Of a stretch of DNA of 64,000 nt, positions 44,900-56,202 are shown piece after piece. The position numbers were made by a program, and so were the translations under genes. The DNA is from Antrihabitans auranticaus (GTDB taxonomy: Bacteria > Actinomycetota > Actinomycetes > Mycobacteriales > Mycobacteriaceae). The notes under the pieces are model-generated. The model saw only the letters and a program-made list of their open reading frames with translations, was not told where the DNA came from and did not search any database. The first letter of the stretch is position 1; the number at the start of each line of letters is the position of its first letter. The stretch spans positions 1,178,001 to 1,242,000 of the forward strand of contig NZ_JAEMNW010000002.1 of assembly GCF_016481275.1 (NCBI RefSeq), written 5' to 3'.

Positions 44900-45352
44900 G
44901 TGCAAATGACCGCAGAACTCAACGTTGCATTGCTTATGTTCATTGCACAACGCGCGGCGGAGAACAGGATTCTGGAGGCCGTGCACCGCGCCGGTTTCTC
45001 CGATATCACCTTGGCGCAGGCCCGTCTCGGCGCACGCATAGGCCAGAACGGAACGCGACTCAACGAGCTCGCCGAGCAGGCCCAGATCGCCAAGCAGACG
45101 GCGACGTTTCTCGTCGATCAGCTAGAGAAGGCCGGCTATGCCGAACGAACGCCCGACCCCACCGACGGCCGCGCGCGGCTCGTTCGGATGACCGAACGGG
45201 CAAACGACCTCCTCGAGGTCGCGCGCGCCGAAGAAGCTCGAATCGAAGCAGACTGGACCGCCCACATCGGCGTTCGCCGAATGAAACACTTGCGCGAAGC
45301 GCTCACAATGCTCCGCGAAATCACCGATCCCTACTGGACTCAGGGAACGTAG
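44900..45352 (+). CDS. MarR-family regulator
   Basis: A 150-residue winged-helix regulator with LNELAEQAQIAKQTATFLVDQLEKAGYAERTPDPTDGRARLVRMTERA, the typical recognition helix and wing (DPTDGRAR). Start GTG 44900 or ATG 44906. It probably regulates itself and the divergent mycothiol-type enzyme via the palindrome at 44851, a common stress-response arrangement. It converges with the P450 gene, overlapping 13 bp. Confidence 0.88.
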   Translation: MQMTAELNVALLMFIAQRAAENRILEAVHRAGFSDITLAQARLGARIGQNGTRLNELAEQAQIAKQTATFLVDQLEKAGYAERTPDPTDGRARLVRMTERANDLLEVARAEEARIEADWTAHIGVRRMKHLREALTMLREITDPYWTQGT

Positions 45353-46578
45353 TTCATCGGTAGCCGCTTGACGCCGTTGATCCACCCTGACCGCAGCCGC
45401 TCTGGCTCGGCCAGCTTCGATAGGTCCGGCATGATGTCGGCAATCGCGTTGAACATCAGGTCGATCTCCATGCGAGCGAGATTCGCGCCGATGCAATAGT
45501 GCGCTCCACTTCCGCCGAAGCTCAAGTGCGGGTTCGGGTTACGCATGATGTCGAACTCGAAAGGCTTGTCGAACGCCTCCTCGTCGTAGTTCGCCGAACT
45601 GTAGAAGAGGCCGACCCGCTGGCCTTTCCGGATCGGAACGCCGCCGATGTCGGTATCCCGCCGGGCAGTGCGCTGGAAGCAATGGACGGGCGTAGCCCAC
45701 CGGACGATCTCGTCGACCGCGGTCAGCGGTCGTTCACGCTTGTACAGCTCCCACTGGTCGGGATGATCCATGAAGGCGTTGATTCCGTGCGTAATCGCAT
45801 TCCGCGTTGTCTCGTTGCCCGCGACCGCGAGCAGGATGACGAAGAACCCGAACTCGGTCTCGTCGAGCGAATGACCGTCGACGTCCGCGTTGACCAGGGT
45901 GGTGACAATATCGTCGGCCGGGCATCTTCTGCGCTCCTCGGCCATTTTGTACGCATACCCGAGAATCTCCGCATTCGCGACTGCAGGATCGTCGTCATAC
46001 TCGGGATCATCGGTGTTCATGATCTGGTTGGTCCAGTGAAACAGCTTGTCGCGATCGGCTTCCGGCACGCCGATCAAGTCGGCGATTGCGAGCAGCGGTA
46101 GCTCCATAGCTACATCCGCTACGAAGTCGCCCGACTTCTTGTCGGCAGCAGCAGCGACAATGTCGCGAGCCGAGGACGCCAGCTTTTCCCGCATGCTCGC
46201 CACCCCGCGCGGTGTGAACAACTTCGAAACCAGCTTGCGCAGCCTTGTGTGCTCGGGCGCATCGTGGTTGATGAGCAGGGCCTTCGTCACTTCGATGAGG
46301 TCCGGGGTCATACCGTCGAAGAATCGCATCACGACGCCGTTCTCGTTCGTCGACCAGAGGTCGCCGTCTTTCGAGATCGCTTTGATGTCCTCGTGTTTGG
46401 TGATCACCCAATACCCACCATCGGTGAATCCGGACGCGCCTATGGGCTGGGCATTCCACCACACCGGCGCCGTTCGCCGCAGCTCGGCGAACTCGGCGAT
46501 CGGCATGCCGTGCGCGAGCAGATCGGGGCTGGTGAAGTCGAATCCGTCCCCGAAGGGACACAGGGAGCTGGCAGTCAT
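45340..46578 (-). CDS. Cytochrome P450, CYP125-like (steroid C26 monooxygenase type)
   Basis: A 412-residue P450. I-helix AGNETTRNA, ExxR as EIVR, and haem loop FGGSGAHYCIGANLARMEIDLMFNAI. The segments NYDEEAFDKPFEFDIMRNPNPH and PERLRSGWINGVKRLP, and the opening CPFGDGFDFTSPDLL, agree closely with CYP125, which oxidises the cholesterol side chain at C26. ATG 46578 follows AAAGG; a frame 40 codons longer crosses the operator-like site at 46603 and is rejected. Electron donor may be the ferredoxin at 51593. Confidence 0.88.
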   Translation of the reverse strand: MTASSLCPFGDGFDFTSPDLLAHGMPIAEFAELRRTAPVWWNAQPIGASGFTDGGYWVITKHEDIKAISKDGDLWSTNENGVVMRFFDGMTPDLIEVTKALLINHDAPEHTRLRKLVSKLFTPRGVASMREKLASSARDIVAAAADKKSGDFVADVAMELPLLAIADLIGVPEADRDKLFHWTNQIMNTDDPEYDDDPAVANAEILGYAYKMAEERRRCPADDIVTTLVNADVDGHSLDETEFGFFVILLAVAGNETTRNAITHGINAFMDHPDQWELYKRERPLTAVDEIVRWATPVHCFQRTARRDTDIGGVPIRKGQRVGLFYSSANYDEEAFDKPFEFDIMRNPNPHLSFGGSGAHYCIGANLARMEIDLMFNAIADIMPDLSKLAEPERLRSGWINGVKRLPMNYVP

Positions 46579-46602
46579 CGAGACAACCTTTCGATCGCAC
46601 GG

Positions 46603-46616
46603 CTGAACACGTTCCA
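46603..46616. promoter_or_regulatory. KstR-like site, one mismatch
   Basis: CTGAACACGTTCCA, 25 bp upstream of the CYP125-like start. It fits the KstR consensus TnnAACnnGTTnnA except at one outer base. Compare the full match at 56159. Confidence 0.4.
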
Positions 46617-46688
46617 TCAACTCGACCATACATCTTTGACTTACCGTATGGCCATCATCTGCCGGCAATCCTGAGTAATGTTCGAACG

Positions 46689-47345
46689 ATGCGCACACAT
46701 GGGTGGGGCGGCCAGGTCCCCGCTGACGATGACGAGGCCATCTCCCGAATCATCGAGGCCACCCGTGCCACCATCGACAGCAAGGGTGAGCAGACCGGGA
46801 TCGCGGACGTCGCAAGGCACCTCGGCGTCACCCGGCAGACCGTCTACCGCTACTTCCGCAACACCGAGGACCTCCTGTCGGCCACCGCGCTGCAAGCGAC
46901 CGAACCCTTCCTCGCCACGTTGGCCCGCGAGCTGCGATCGATCACCGATCCAGCCGAGGCAATCATCGAAGGCATCGTGACCGTCATCGATCGGCTACCA
47001 CACGAGCGCTACCTCGGCCTCCTGCTGCGGACGCATCACACGAGTTCGTTCGCCGTCCGCATCACCTCGCCCACGGCCCGCCACTTCGGACGCTCGATGA
47101 TCATGCTGCTCGGCGTCGACTGGGCGGGAGCAGGTTTCACCGATACCGATATCGACGACATCGTCGAGATCGTGCTCCGGACTATCCAGTCGCTGATCCT
47201 CGATCCCGGCGATCCGGAGCGAACCGCCGACGAACTCCGGGCGTTCCTCTACAAATGGATCCTGCCGACGATCGAATCGATGGCCGGCTACACCGACCCG
47301 AGACCGAGTTTCATCCCCGCGCCCGCGTCGATGAAGAGTTGCTGA
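46689..47345 (+). CDS. TetR-family regulator
   Basis: A 218-residue regulator. HTH at about residues 35-65 (GIADVARHLGVTRQTVYRYFRNTEDLL), then an all-helical ligand domain with MLLGVDWAGAGFTDTDIDDIVEIV. Not KstR itself by sequence. It is divergent from the CYP125-like gene (110 bp between, containing CATAC...GTATG arms) and convergent with the SDR of the CYP51 operon, overlapping it by 58 bp. It is a candidate regulator of either. Confidence 0.87.
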   Translation: MRTHGWGGQVPADDDEAISRIIEATRATIDSKGEQTGIADVARHLGVTRQTVYRYFRNTEDLLSATALQATEPFLATLARELRSITDPAEAIIEGIVTVIDRLPHERYLGLLLRTHHTSSFAVRITSPTARHFGRSMIMLLGVDWAGAGFTDTDIDDIVEIVLRTIQSLILDPGDPERTADELRAFLYKWILPTIESMAGYTDPRPSFIPAPASMKSC

Positions 47346-48154
47346 CCGGTCACATACCTCGACTCGTCGGACGCGAGATAGACCACCGCATGGGAGATGT
47401 CCGCCGGCGCAACATACGGGACGGGCATCGACTGCATGAACGGAAAGGTGACCTCGGCGTCCTCGCGTGTCGGCTCGCTCAGGTCGGGCCGAAACGTCTT
47501 GTACATCCCCCGGTTGTGGAGCATGTCAGTATCGACGTTGGTCGGGTGAATCGCATTGACCCGAATCGAACTCGGCCCCATCGTGAGAGCCAGCGACTGC
47601 GTATAGGTACGGATCATCTTCTTCGCGAGTCCGTAGCCGTCACCGCCCGGACCTTGCAGTGCTTGTTGGCCGTTGAACCCGGTCTGCGGTACCAAACCCG
47701 CAACCGATCCAGTCACGATCACGGACGCACCCGCGCGCAGATATTGCAGGCCGGCATGCACTGTGTTCACGACGCCGATAAAGTCGACATCGAACGCGTC
47801 GACGAAGCCGGCGACCGGAATGTGGTTGCCCAACGGGCAAATTCCAGCATTGGCGACGACGATGTCGAGTCCGCCGAGCCCGGCCACCGCGGACGCGAGC
47901 GCACGCTGCAACCCGACCCGATCCCGCACGTCGACCTTGTCGGTGATGATCCGCCGCCCCGACTTCTCCACCAATGTCTTGGTTTCCTCGAGATCAGCCT
48001 CGGTCGCCAACGGGTACTCGTTGGTCTCGATGTCTTCGCAGATGTCGAACGCGATGATGTCTGCGCCCTCGTCGGCGAGAGCGACGGCATGACTGCGTCC
48101 CTGGCCGCGCGCCGCACCGGTCACCAACGCGACTTTTCCGTTCACTCGGTTCAT
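47288..48154 (-). CDS. Mycofactocin-type SDR family oxidoreductase
   Basis: A 288-residue SDR with ALVTGAARGQGRSHAVALADEGADIIAFDIC, the GQGRSHA variant and insert (EYPLATEADLEETKTLVE) typical of mycofactocin-dependent SDRs, which keep NAD(H) tightly bound. Catalytic Ser in TGSVAG and YxxxK as YGLAK. ATG 48154 overlaps the ligase stop by 4 bp; last gene of the operon starting at 55159. It would oxidise an alcohol group of the pathway substrate. Confidence 0.87.
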   Translation of the reverse strand: MNRVNGKVALVTGAARGQGRSHAVALADEGADIIAFDICEDIETNEYPLATEADLEETKTLVEKSGRRIITDKVDVRDRVGLQRALASAVAGLGGLDIVVANAGICPLGNHIPVAGFVDAFDVDFIGVVNTVHAGLQYLRAGASVIVTGSVAGLVPQTGFNGQQALQGPGGDGYGLAKKMIRTYTQSLALTMGPSSIRVNAIHPTNVDTDMLHNRGMYKTFRPDLSEPTREDAEVTFPFMQSMPVPYVAPADISHAVVYLASDESRYVTGQQLFIDAGAGMKLGLGSV

Positions 48155-49785
48155 GATTCTTCCGCCTTCACCAGGGGTTTCTGGACTTCCCACGCCGGGG
48201 CTTGCGCACCGGCAAACTTTCTCGCCCACCGGTAGTCCGGTTTACCGCTCGGTGTGCGGACCACGTGGTCGGCGACCCAGATCCGGCGCGGGATCTTGTA
48301 CCCGGCGAGAAGTTCGCGGGTGTGCCGCTCGAGGTCCGCGAAGTCGGCATCCGGCCCCGCCAGTTCGACGACCGCCGCCACCTGCTGTCCCCACCGCTCG
48401 TCGGAGACTCCGATGACGATGACGTCGTAGATGTCGCCGTGCGCCTTGACGACGCTCTCCACCTCTTCCGCGAACACCTTTTCACCGCCCGTGTTGACGA
48501 CCATATTGCCGCGACCCAGCAGGGTGATCGCACCGACCGCGTGGACGCGCGCCCGATCTTCGGTGATAACCATCCGTACGCCGTCGACGGTGCGAAACAG
48601 CTTCTCCGACTTGACCGGATCCTTGTAGTAGCCGATGGGAACGGCACCGGTTTTTGCCAGCCAGCCTTCCTCGCCCACGCCGACAGAGTGGCCGTCGTCG
48701 TCCACCACTACGGCCCCACGACCCGTCTGTACCTGCGCGCCGGCATTGGGCGCACTCCCCTTCTGCGCGAAACCGATACCACCGAAACCTGTTTCCGATG
48801 AACCGATCGAATCCGACACCATGATCCCCGGGAAGGTATCCAGCAGACTGTCCTTGAGCGGTTGCGAGAACAGGGCAGCACCGGAGGCGATAACGAACAA
48901 GCTCGTGCGGTCCACAGGCTGGTTGCGGAAGGAATCGACCAGCGGGCGCGCCATGGCATCACCCGTGATGATCATGATCTGCGCACTGTGGCGCTGCACC
49001 GTCTGCCAGATGCGATCCGGATCGAATTTCGATTCGAAGATGACGGTGTTGCCCGACCACAACGCGGTGAACGTGGGCATCATCGCCGATGCGTGCATCA
49101 GCGGCGGCAGTGCGAACCAGCGCGTCGGCTCCCCTGCCGCGCCGACGCGTGACTGCTGATATTCGTCGGCCACAGGCTCGTTCGTATAGAAATCTATGCC
49201 GCCACCGAGAACCCGCCACATGTCTTCCTGCCGCCACATGACGCCCTTCGGCCGGCCGGTCGTGCCGCCGGTGTACATCATGAAGAGGTCGTCGGCTGTG
49301 CGCGGCCCGAAGTCTCGCCCATCGCTGCCGGCCGCGAGCGCATCCTCGTACGGCACGGATTCGCTCGCCTGTCCTGCGCCGCCCTGATCGTCCTCGACGA
49401 CGATGCAATGGCGCAACGCCGGTACCGAAGGCAGCACCTCGGCTATGCGTTCGGAATAGCAGCGATGGTGGACGAGCCCTTCGAGATCTGCGTTCTCGTA
49501 CACATAGCGCAACTCGTCTCGGGTGTAGCGGTAGTTGATGTTCACCGGCACAGCGCGAATCTTGTAGCAGGCGATGAGGGTTTCCATCGTCTCGATCGAG
49601 TTGTGCATATGGAACCCGATATGCGAGTTCTTGCCGAAGCCAGCCGAAAGCAGATGATGCGCAAGCCGATTCGCCCGGCGTTCGAGTTCGTCGTAGGTGA
49701 TCTGGCGGCCGCCTGCGATGAGTGCCACACGGTCGGGCATCGCATCCACCGAGTGTTCGAAAAGGTCGGCGAAGTTATTGGCCAT
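48151..49785 (-). CDS. Acyl-CoA synthetase, FadD19-like
   Basis: A 544-residue AMP-forming ligase. P-loop MYTGGTTGRPKGVMWRQED, then SDSIGSSETGFGG (adenine-binding), LGRGNMVVNTGGEKVFAEEVE (hinge) and the catalytic Lys in TPSGKPDYRWA. The GVMWRQEDMWRVLGGGIDF context matches the FadD19/FadD17 group that activates branched or steroid side-chain acids. The A5-type GD is replaced (VITEDRARVH). Next to P450 and SDR genes it would CoA-activate a carboxylate made by terminal oxidation. Confidence 0.88.
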   Translation of the reverse strand: MANNFADLFEHSVDAMPDRVALIAGGRQITYDELERRANRLAHHLLSAGFGKNSHIGFHMHNSIETMETLIACYKIRAVPVNINYRYTRDELRYVYENADLEGLVHHRCYSERIAEVLPSVPALRHCIVVEDDQGGAGQASESVPYEDALAAGSDGRDFGPRTADDLFMMYTGGTTGRPKGVMWRQEDMWRVLGGGIDFYTNEPVADEYQQSRVGAAGEPTRWFALPPLMHASAMMPTFTALWSGNTVIFESKFDPDRIWQTVQRHSAQIMIITGDAMARPLVDSFRNQPVDRTSLFVIASGAALFSQPLKDSLLDTFPGIMVSDSIGSSETGFGGIGFAQKGSAPNAGAQVQTGRGAVVVDDDGHSVGVGEEGWLAKTGAVPIGYYKDPVKSEKLFRTVDGVRMVITEDRARVHAVGAITLLGRGNMVVNTGGEKVFAEEVESVVKAHGDIYDVIVIGVSDERWGQQVAAVVELAGPDADFADLERHTRELLAGYKIPRRIWVADHVVRTPSGKPDYRWARKFAGAQAPAWEVQKPLVKAEES

Positions 49786-49812
49786 GGGGGCTCACTCTCT
49801 GCTTCGTGGCAC

Positions 49813-51044
49813 TCAGATCACAATGAGGGGCAGTGGAATTCCGCGGTCGGCGAATACGAAATCTGCGCCGGTGCTGAACCGGGTGATGGCAACCTCGCCG
49901 GCCTCACGGAAGGCCTTGTCGGTGAGCGCAATTTCGAAGGTCGACGCGGAGCTCTCGGACGCGCGCGCCACGAACCGCGGGTTTACTCCGCGCACCAGCG
50001 CATTCAGCGGCGCCAGGTCCTCACCGGAAAGCATCGATGGCCAGGTACCGTCGATGAACGCACCGCAGTGCGGATCGATCCGGATCTCGAGCACGTCCGA
50101 CGTCGTGATGCTGACGGCGACGTACTCACCAGGATTGAAGGCGGGGTGCAGTCCGAGCACGGCGGCCAACCCTTCGAGATCGTCACCCACGCCCAGAGCC
50201 TTGCGGATTCGTTCGGATGTCAGTCCGGCGATCCCCGCGAACTGCTTGCGGCCGATGTCCATTGCTTGCTTTTCGTCGGCGCGGGCGCGGACTGCAAGCA
50301 TGAAGCCGATCGTGAGAAGGTGCTGCTGCAGACAAACTTCCTCGGCCATGCGGACCAGTGCCGACTTCGAGAAGTCCGCGAATCTGATGTCACTGAGCAA
50401 CGGACCCGAGTAGTCCGGATTTCCATCGTCGTCCGGATCGATCGACCGCAGCACCACATTCGCGGCGGCCGAGGCGCTGACACGGTCGGCGTTATGCGGG
50501 ATCGGAGGCGGCACATGATCTACATCGATCTTGACCGTCCAGGCGCAGTGCGGCTTCCGGCCCGCCGGGCTGCGGGGTGGCCGGTGAATCGGCCGGACCT
50601 GCGCGTATTTGTTGGTCGCCAGTGCAGTCGCGTCGAATGTCGGATCCTCGATGTCGTGACACATGGACACGACGAAGTCGTGGCCCATCGGCTCGACATC
50701 CATGAGAGCGCCACAGTGGTCGAGCCAGAATTCACCGTTGTCGTGGTCGTCGATGCGGTAACGGAAATCCATGAATTGCGGTGGCGCACCGATGTCGAGC
50801 TGCAGGCCCTTGAAGATCGTCTCGACGCTGTCACCCTCGAACCGCAGCGCTTTCTGCATTCGCCTCGTGTAGACGGGGCTCGCTACCTGCCATTCCTCGA
50901 TCGCGACCTGCGTCATACCCTCGCGGCCGAACGCACCGAGCGAATGCGCCATGCCCGACCGGTCGATCAGGTGGCCGCACAGCAGTAGCTCCGGGAGCAG
51001 GACCGCAAGTTCCTCTCGCGAAAGCCGGTCGAACGAAACGGTAT

Positions 51045-51048
<4 letters not shown>
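49813..51048 (-). CDS. Uncharacterised 411-residue protein of the CYP51 operon
   Basis: Starts at GTG 51048 inside the stop of the SnoaL-like gene (GTGA). No signal peptide, membrane segment or known catalytic motif is evident. There are conserved-looking clusters: HLIDRSGMAH, WLDHCGALMDVEPMG, VSMCHDIEDPTFD and HCAWTVKIDVDH, rich in His, Cys, Asp and Trp, which might bind a metal or substrate in the first 220 residues; the second half is helical (EEVCLQQHLLTIGFMLAVRAR) with a beta-rich end. Tight coupling implies a role with the P450s and ligase. I do not recognise a family. Confidence 0.75.
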
Positions 51049-53168
<2,120 letters not shown>

Positions 53169-53172
<4 letters not shown>

Positions 53173-53954
53173 TGTGCGTCCTTTCGGAGCGGCGCTTCGG
53201 GCTGCACCTCGACGAGTACGAGATGCGCACCGCGTGGTGCCGAAACCACAGCGACAACTGCTGCGGCGATGTCGGAGGCACGGAGGAAGTACGCGTGCCT
53301 GGCGAATCCCCACTTGGCCCAATCCTCGAGCAGGGCTGCCACATCGTCCTGGGGAGCGTTCCAGCCCATCGCGGTCTGTGTCGGGCCAGGACGAACGATG
53401 GACGACCGAACCCCCGTGCCCTCCAACTCCATTCGCATCTGGCGGCCCATTGCTTCGAGGCCCATCTTCGCAGCGTTGTACGCACCCATTCGCGGCCGCG
53501 GCGAGTCCGCACAATCAGAACCGATCAAGACGAAATCGCCGCGCTGCCGTTCCAGCATTCCGGGCAGGATTCTGTGCACGAGGCGATGCGCTCCCACGAG
53601 GTGCACCTGCACCTGGGCCAGGAACCGCTCCGGATCCATCGCGTGCGCTTGCCCGAACTCGAGATCACCGGCTCCGGACACGGCGATCTCGATCGGCCCG
53701 AACTCGTTCTCCGCGGCAGCGACGAACTCGTCGACCGAATCCGTCTGTGCCACATCGAGATAGTGGGCAAAGGCACTACCGCCGTTTGCGCGGATCTTCT
53801 CGGCGATCGTCTCGCATTCCTGGACGCGCCGTGCGCCCAGCGTCACGGGATGCCCGAGTTCTGCCAGCGCGATCGCCGTGGCTGTCCCGATGCCCGACGA
53901 CGCACCGCTGATAACGGCGTGTCTGCGAACAGGATTCGGCTCGAAACGTGGCAT
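53169..53954 (-). CDS. SDR (Rv0765c-like)
   Basis: A 261-residue SDR: ISGASSGIGTATAIALAELG, SGAG in place of NNAG, catalytic Ser in IGSDCADS and YNAAK. GARR after strand 2 suggests NADP(H). It lies between cyp123 and cyp51 exactly as Rv0765c does in Mycobacterium tuberculosis. It shares one base with the cyp123 stop (TGATG) and overlaps cyp51 by 4 bp. Probably oxidises or reduces a P450 product. Confidence 0.88.
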
Positions 53955-55159
53955 CAGTTGCTCTCCAGTTCGATCGGTAGATTTGCGAACCCACGCACAT
54001 TGGTCGAGTGCACTCGCACGATTCCGCTGTCCTCGAGGCCGTACGCCGGGACCTGGGAGGCGAACTCGTGCAACGCGATAACTGCTTCCAGCCGCGCCAG
54101 GTGCGCACCGAGGCAGAAATGCGGTCCGGCTCCGAAGCTGATCAGCGCATTTTTGCCGCTACGACCGATCGTGTACGCGTCCCCGTCGTCGAAAACCGCA
54201 TCGTCGCGATTGGCGGAACCGAGCAGGATCAGAACTTTGTCACCGGCCCGCATGGTCTCTCCGTGATACTCGATATCTTCTGCGGCGGTGCGAGCCACGA
54301 TCTGACTCGACGTGTCGTACCGCAAAGTCTCCTCGACCCACTCCGGCACCAGCTCCGGATTCGCTGCGACCTTCGCATACTCGCCGGGGTTGCGCGCCGC
54401 CCAGAACAGGGCATTGCCAAGCAGTTTCGTCGTTGTCTCGTTGCCCGCGACCACCATCAGGAACATGAAGCCGATGATCTCGTTGTCGCTGAGGCGATCG
54501 CCGTCGATCTCGGCTTCGAGCAAAGCCGAAATGAGATCCGTGCCAGGATTCTTGCGGCGCTGCGCGAGCATGTCGGCGTAGTACGTGAACAGGCTGATCG
54601 ACGCTTCCATCGCCGGCATCGGGACGTCGAGCACGCCTTCCTCGCGATGCACGACCAGATCGGCGAGGCGCCGCAACTCCGCGCGATCGACTTGTGGAAC
54701 GCCCATCAACTCGGAGATCACGTCCATCGGGAGCTTCCCGGCGACTTCGGTGATCCAGTCGAAGTTTCGCGACTCGAGAGCAGGTTCCAAATGTTGCCTG
54801 GTCAATTCCGTTATCCGCGGGCGCATTTCGTTGACTCGACGAGGGGTGAACCCTTTCGATACGAGTTGCCGCATGCGTAGGTGCCGGGGATCGTCCATTG
54901 CAAGGAACGACATGACCTTGTGCGCGTGCGGTCCATAGGCGGCGGGGTCGAGCGATACGCCGTTCGCACTGGACAGGCGCTTCGCGTCACGGAATGCCGC
55001 ACTGACGTCGACGTGCCGCGACAACGCCCAGAACCCCAATTCGTCGTTGCGGTAGATCGGCGCTTCCTCACGCAGGCGCCTGTAGGTGGGGTACGGATCC
55101 TCGTGAAAGTCGTAGTCGTACGGATTGAATACAACCGGCTGTATCGACGCGGTGGTCAC
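53954..55159 (-). CDS. cyp123: Cytochrome P450, CYP123-like
   Basis: A 401-residue P450: opening FNPYDYDFHEDPYPTYRRLREEAPIYRN, I helix VAGNETTTKLLGNA, ExxR in VEETLRYDTSSQI, haem loop FGAGPHFCLGAHLARLEA, and end VHSTNVRGFANLPIE. These match mycobacterial CYP123 (Rv0766c). Start GTG 55159 follows GGAGGGC. First gene of a nine-gene minus-strand transcript that reaches 47288. Substrate unknown. Confidence 0.9.
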   Translation of the reverse strand: MTTASIQPVVFNPYDYDFHEDPYPTYRRLREEAPIYRNDELGFWALSRHVDVSAAFRDAKRLSSANGVSLDPAAYGPHAHKVMSFLAMDDPRHLRMRQLVSKGFTPRRVNEMRPRITELTRQHLEPALESRNFDWITEVAGKLPMDVISELMGVPQVDRAELRRLADLVVHREEGVLDVPMPAMEASISLFTYYADMLAQRRKNPGTDLISALLEAEIDGDRLSDNEIIGFMFLMVVAGNETTTKLLGNALFWAARNPGEYAKVAANPELVPEWVEETLRYDTSSQIVARTAAEDIEYHGETMRAGDKVLILLGSANRDDAVFDDGDAYTIGRSGKNALISFGAGPHFCLGAHLARLEAVIALHEFASQVPAYGLEDSGIVRVHSTNVRGFANLPIELESN

Positions 55160-55194
55160 CGAGCGCCCTCCATCTCTGTCCTGATCACATGCAA

Positions 55195-55213
55195 CTGGAC
55201 ACATGTCTGGACA
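55195..55213 (-). promoter_or_regulatory. Operator-like motif AGACATGTGTCCAG before the CYP123-CYP51 operon
   Basis: On the minus strand 55208-55195 reads AGACATGTGTCCAG; it recurs with one base changed at 58561-58574 upstream of the epimerase gene. The plus strand also shows CTGGACA directly repeated at 55195 and 55207. It lies 36 bp upstream of the cyp123 start, in the promoter position. Confidence 0.55.
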
Positions 55214-55225
55214 TTACTACAGGCA

Positions 55226-56101
55226 CTAGCGCGAGACAAGGCTGGCCACCTCCGCGATCGTCCACGGCGGCGCGTCGGAGTGGCCGCGATAGCCGAGAAA
55301 TGACGGCGTCGGCCGATCGAAACTGCCGAGGAAATTCCCTGCTGCGACGAAGATTCGGCCCGTGACCTCAGCTGCACGCTCACTCGCGAGATACGCGTAA
55401 GCCGGAGCGACGTACTCGGGTGGCGCGGCATCGAGAGAACCGCGCATGGTCGCCTCGTCGAGCAGCCCTCGTTCGTGGAGATCCCTGATGTGACGCTCGT
55501 ACTCCGGACCGGTCGACAGCCGTGTTCGCGCGCCGGGGCACACGACGTTCGCACGCACATTCCGGTCTCTCAGCTCGGCGGCGATCGCCATCGTCAGGCT
55601 GTTCACAGCCCCCTTTCCGGCCGGATAGCCGGTACCGCCGTAATCGCCCAGGAACGCGAACGAGCTGGTGTTCACGATCGCGCCGCCGCCGTGCGCCACC
55701 ATCCTGCGCGCAGCGAAACGACAGGTATTGAACACCGTCGTGAGATGGGCGTCGATCAGGTCCTGCCAATCCTCGGTAGAAATGTCCAAAATCGACGAGT
55801 TGGCCGGCTCAGCGGTCCCCGCACAGTTGACCAACACATCGACGTGCCCAAACTCGTCCGCGCACACGTCCATCAGCGCTTCAGCGAGGTCGGCATCGGC
55901 GGGCGAGCCCGCGAAAGCGATGGCACTTCCACCCGAGCCCCGGATGGCTTCCGCAGTCGATGCGGCGACGTCGGCCGCTCGACCGTTGACCACGACTCCG
56001 GCACCCAATTGCGCAAGCAGCGCAGCAACAGCTGCGCCGATTCCGCGGGAGCCGCCGACAACGACAGCGCCCTTTCCCTCGAACAACCGGCTGTCGTCCA
56101 T
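55226..56101 (-). CDS. Short-chain dehydrogenase/reductase
   Basis: A 291-residue SDR: VVVGGSRGIGAAVAALLAQ, NCAG in place of NNAG, catalytic Ser in NTSSFAFLG and YPAGK. The C-terminal 40 residues (GSFDRPTPSFLGYRGHSDAPPWTIAEV) are like those of HSD17B4-type SDRs in the cholesterol side-chain pathway. ATG 56101 follows GAGGAG. Divergent from the hydrolase gene over the KstR-like site at 56159. Overlaps nothing; the CYP123 operon begins 66 bp downstream. Confidence 0.86.
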   Translation of the reverse strand: MDDSRLFEGKGAVVVGGSRGIGAAVAALLAQLGAGVVVNGRAADVAASTAEAIRGSGGSAIAFAGSPADADLAEALMDVCADEFGHVDVLVNCAGTAEPANSSILDISTEDWQDLIDAHLTTVFNTCRFAARRMVAHGGGAIVNTSSFAFLGDYGGTGYPAGKGAVNSLTMAIAAELRDRNVRANVVCPGARTRLSTGPEYERHIRDLHERGLLDEATMRGSLDAAPPEYVAPAYAYLASERAAEVTGRIFVAAGNFLGSFDRPTPSFLGYRGHSDAPPWTIAEVASLVSR

Positions 56102-56158
56102 GCCGCTCCTCACGCAGTCGTGTGATCGCGTTCCGCGTCAGCAGTCTACGATCAAAAT

Positions 56159-56172
56159 TAGAACGTGTTCCA
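56159..56172. promoter_or_regulatory. KstR-type operator
   Basis: TAGAACGTGTTCCA matches the consensus TnnAACnnGTTnnA of the cholesterol-catabolism repressor KstR. It lies between the divergent SDR (56101) and hydrolase (56203) genes, 30 bp from the hydrolase start. No kstR gene is in the window. Confidence 0.65.
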
Positions 56173-56202
56173 GTAAATCCTGCGAATTGCGCGAGGAGTG
56201 CC

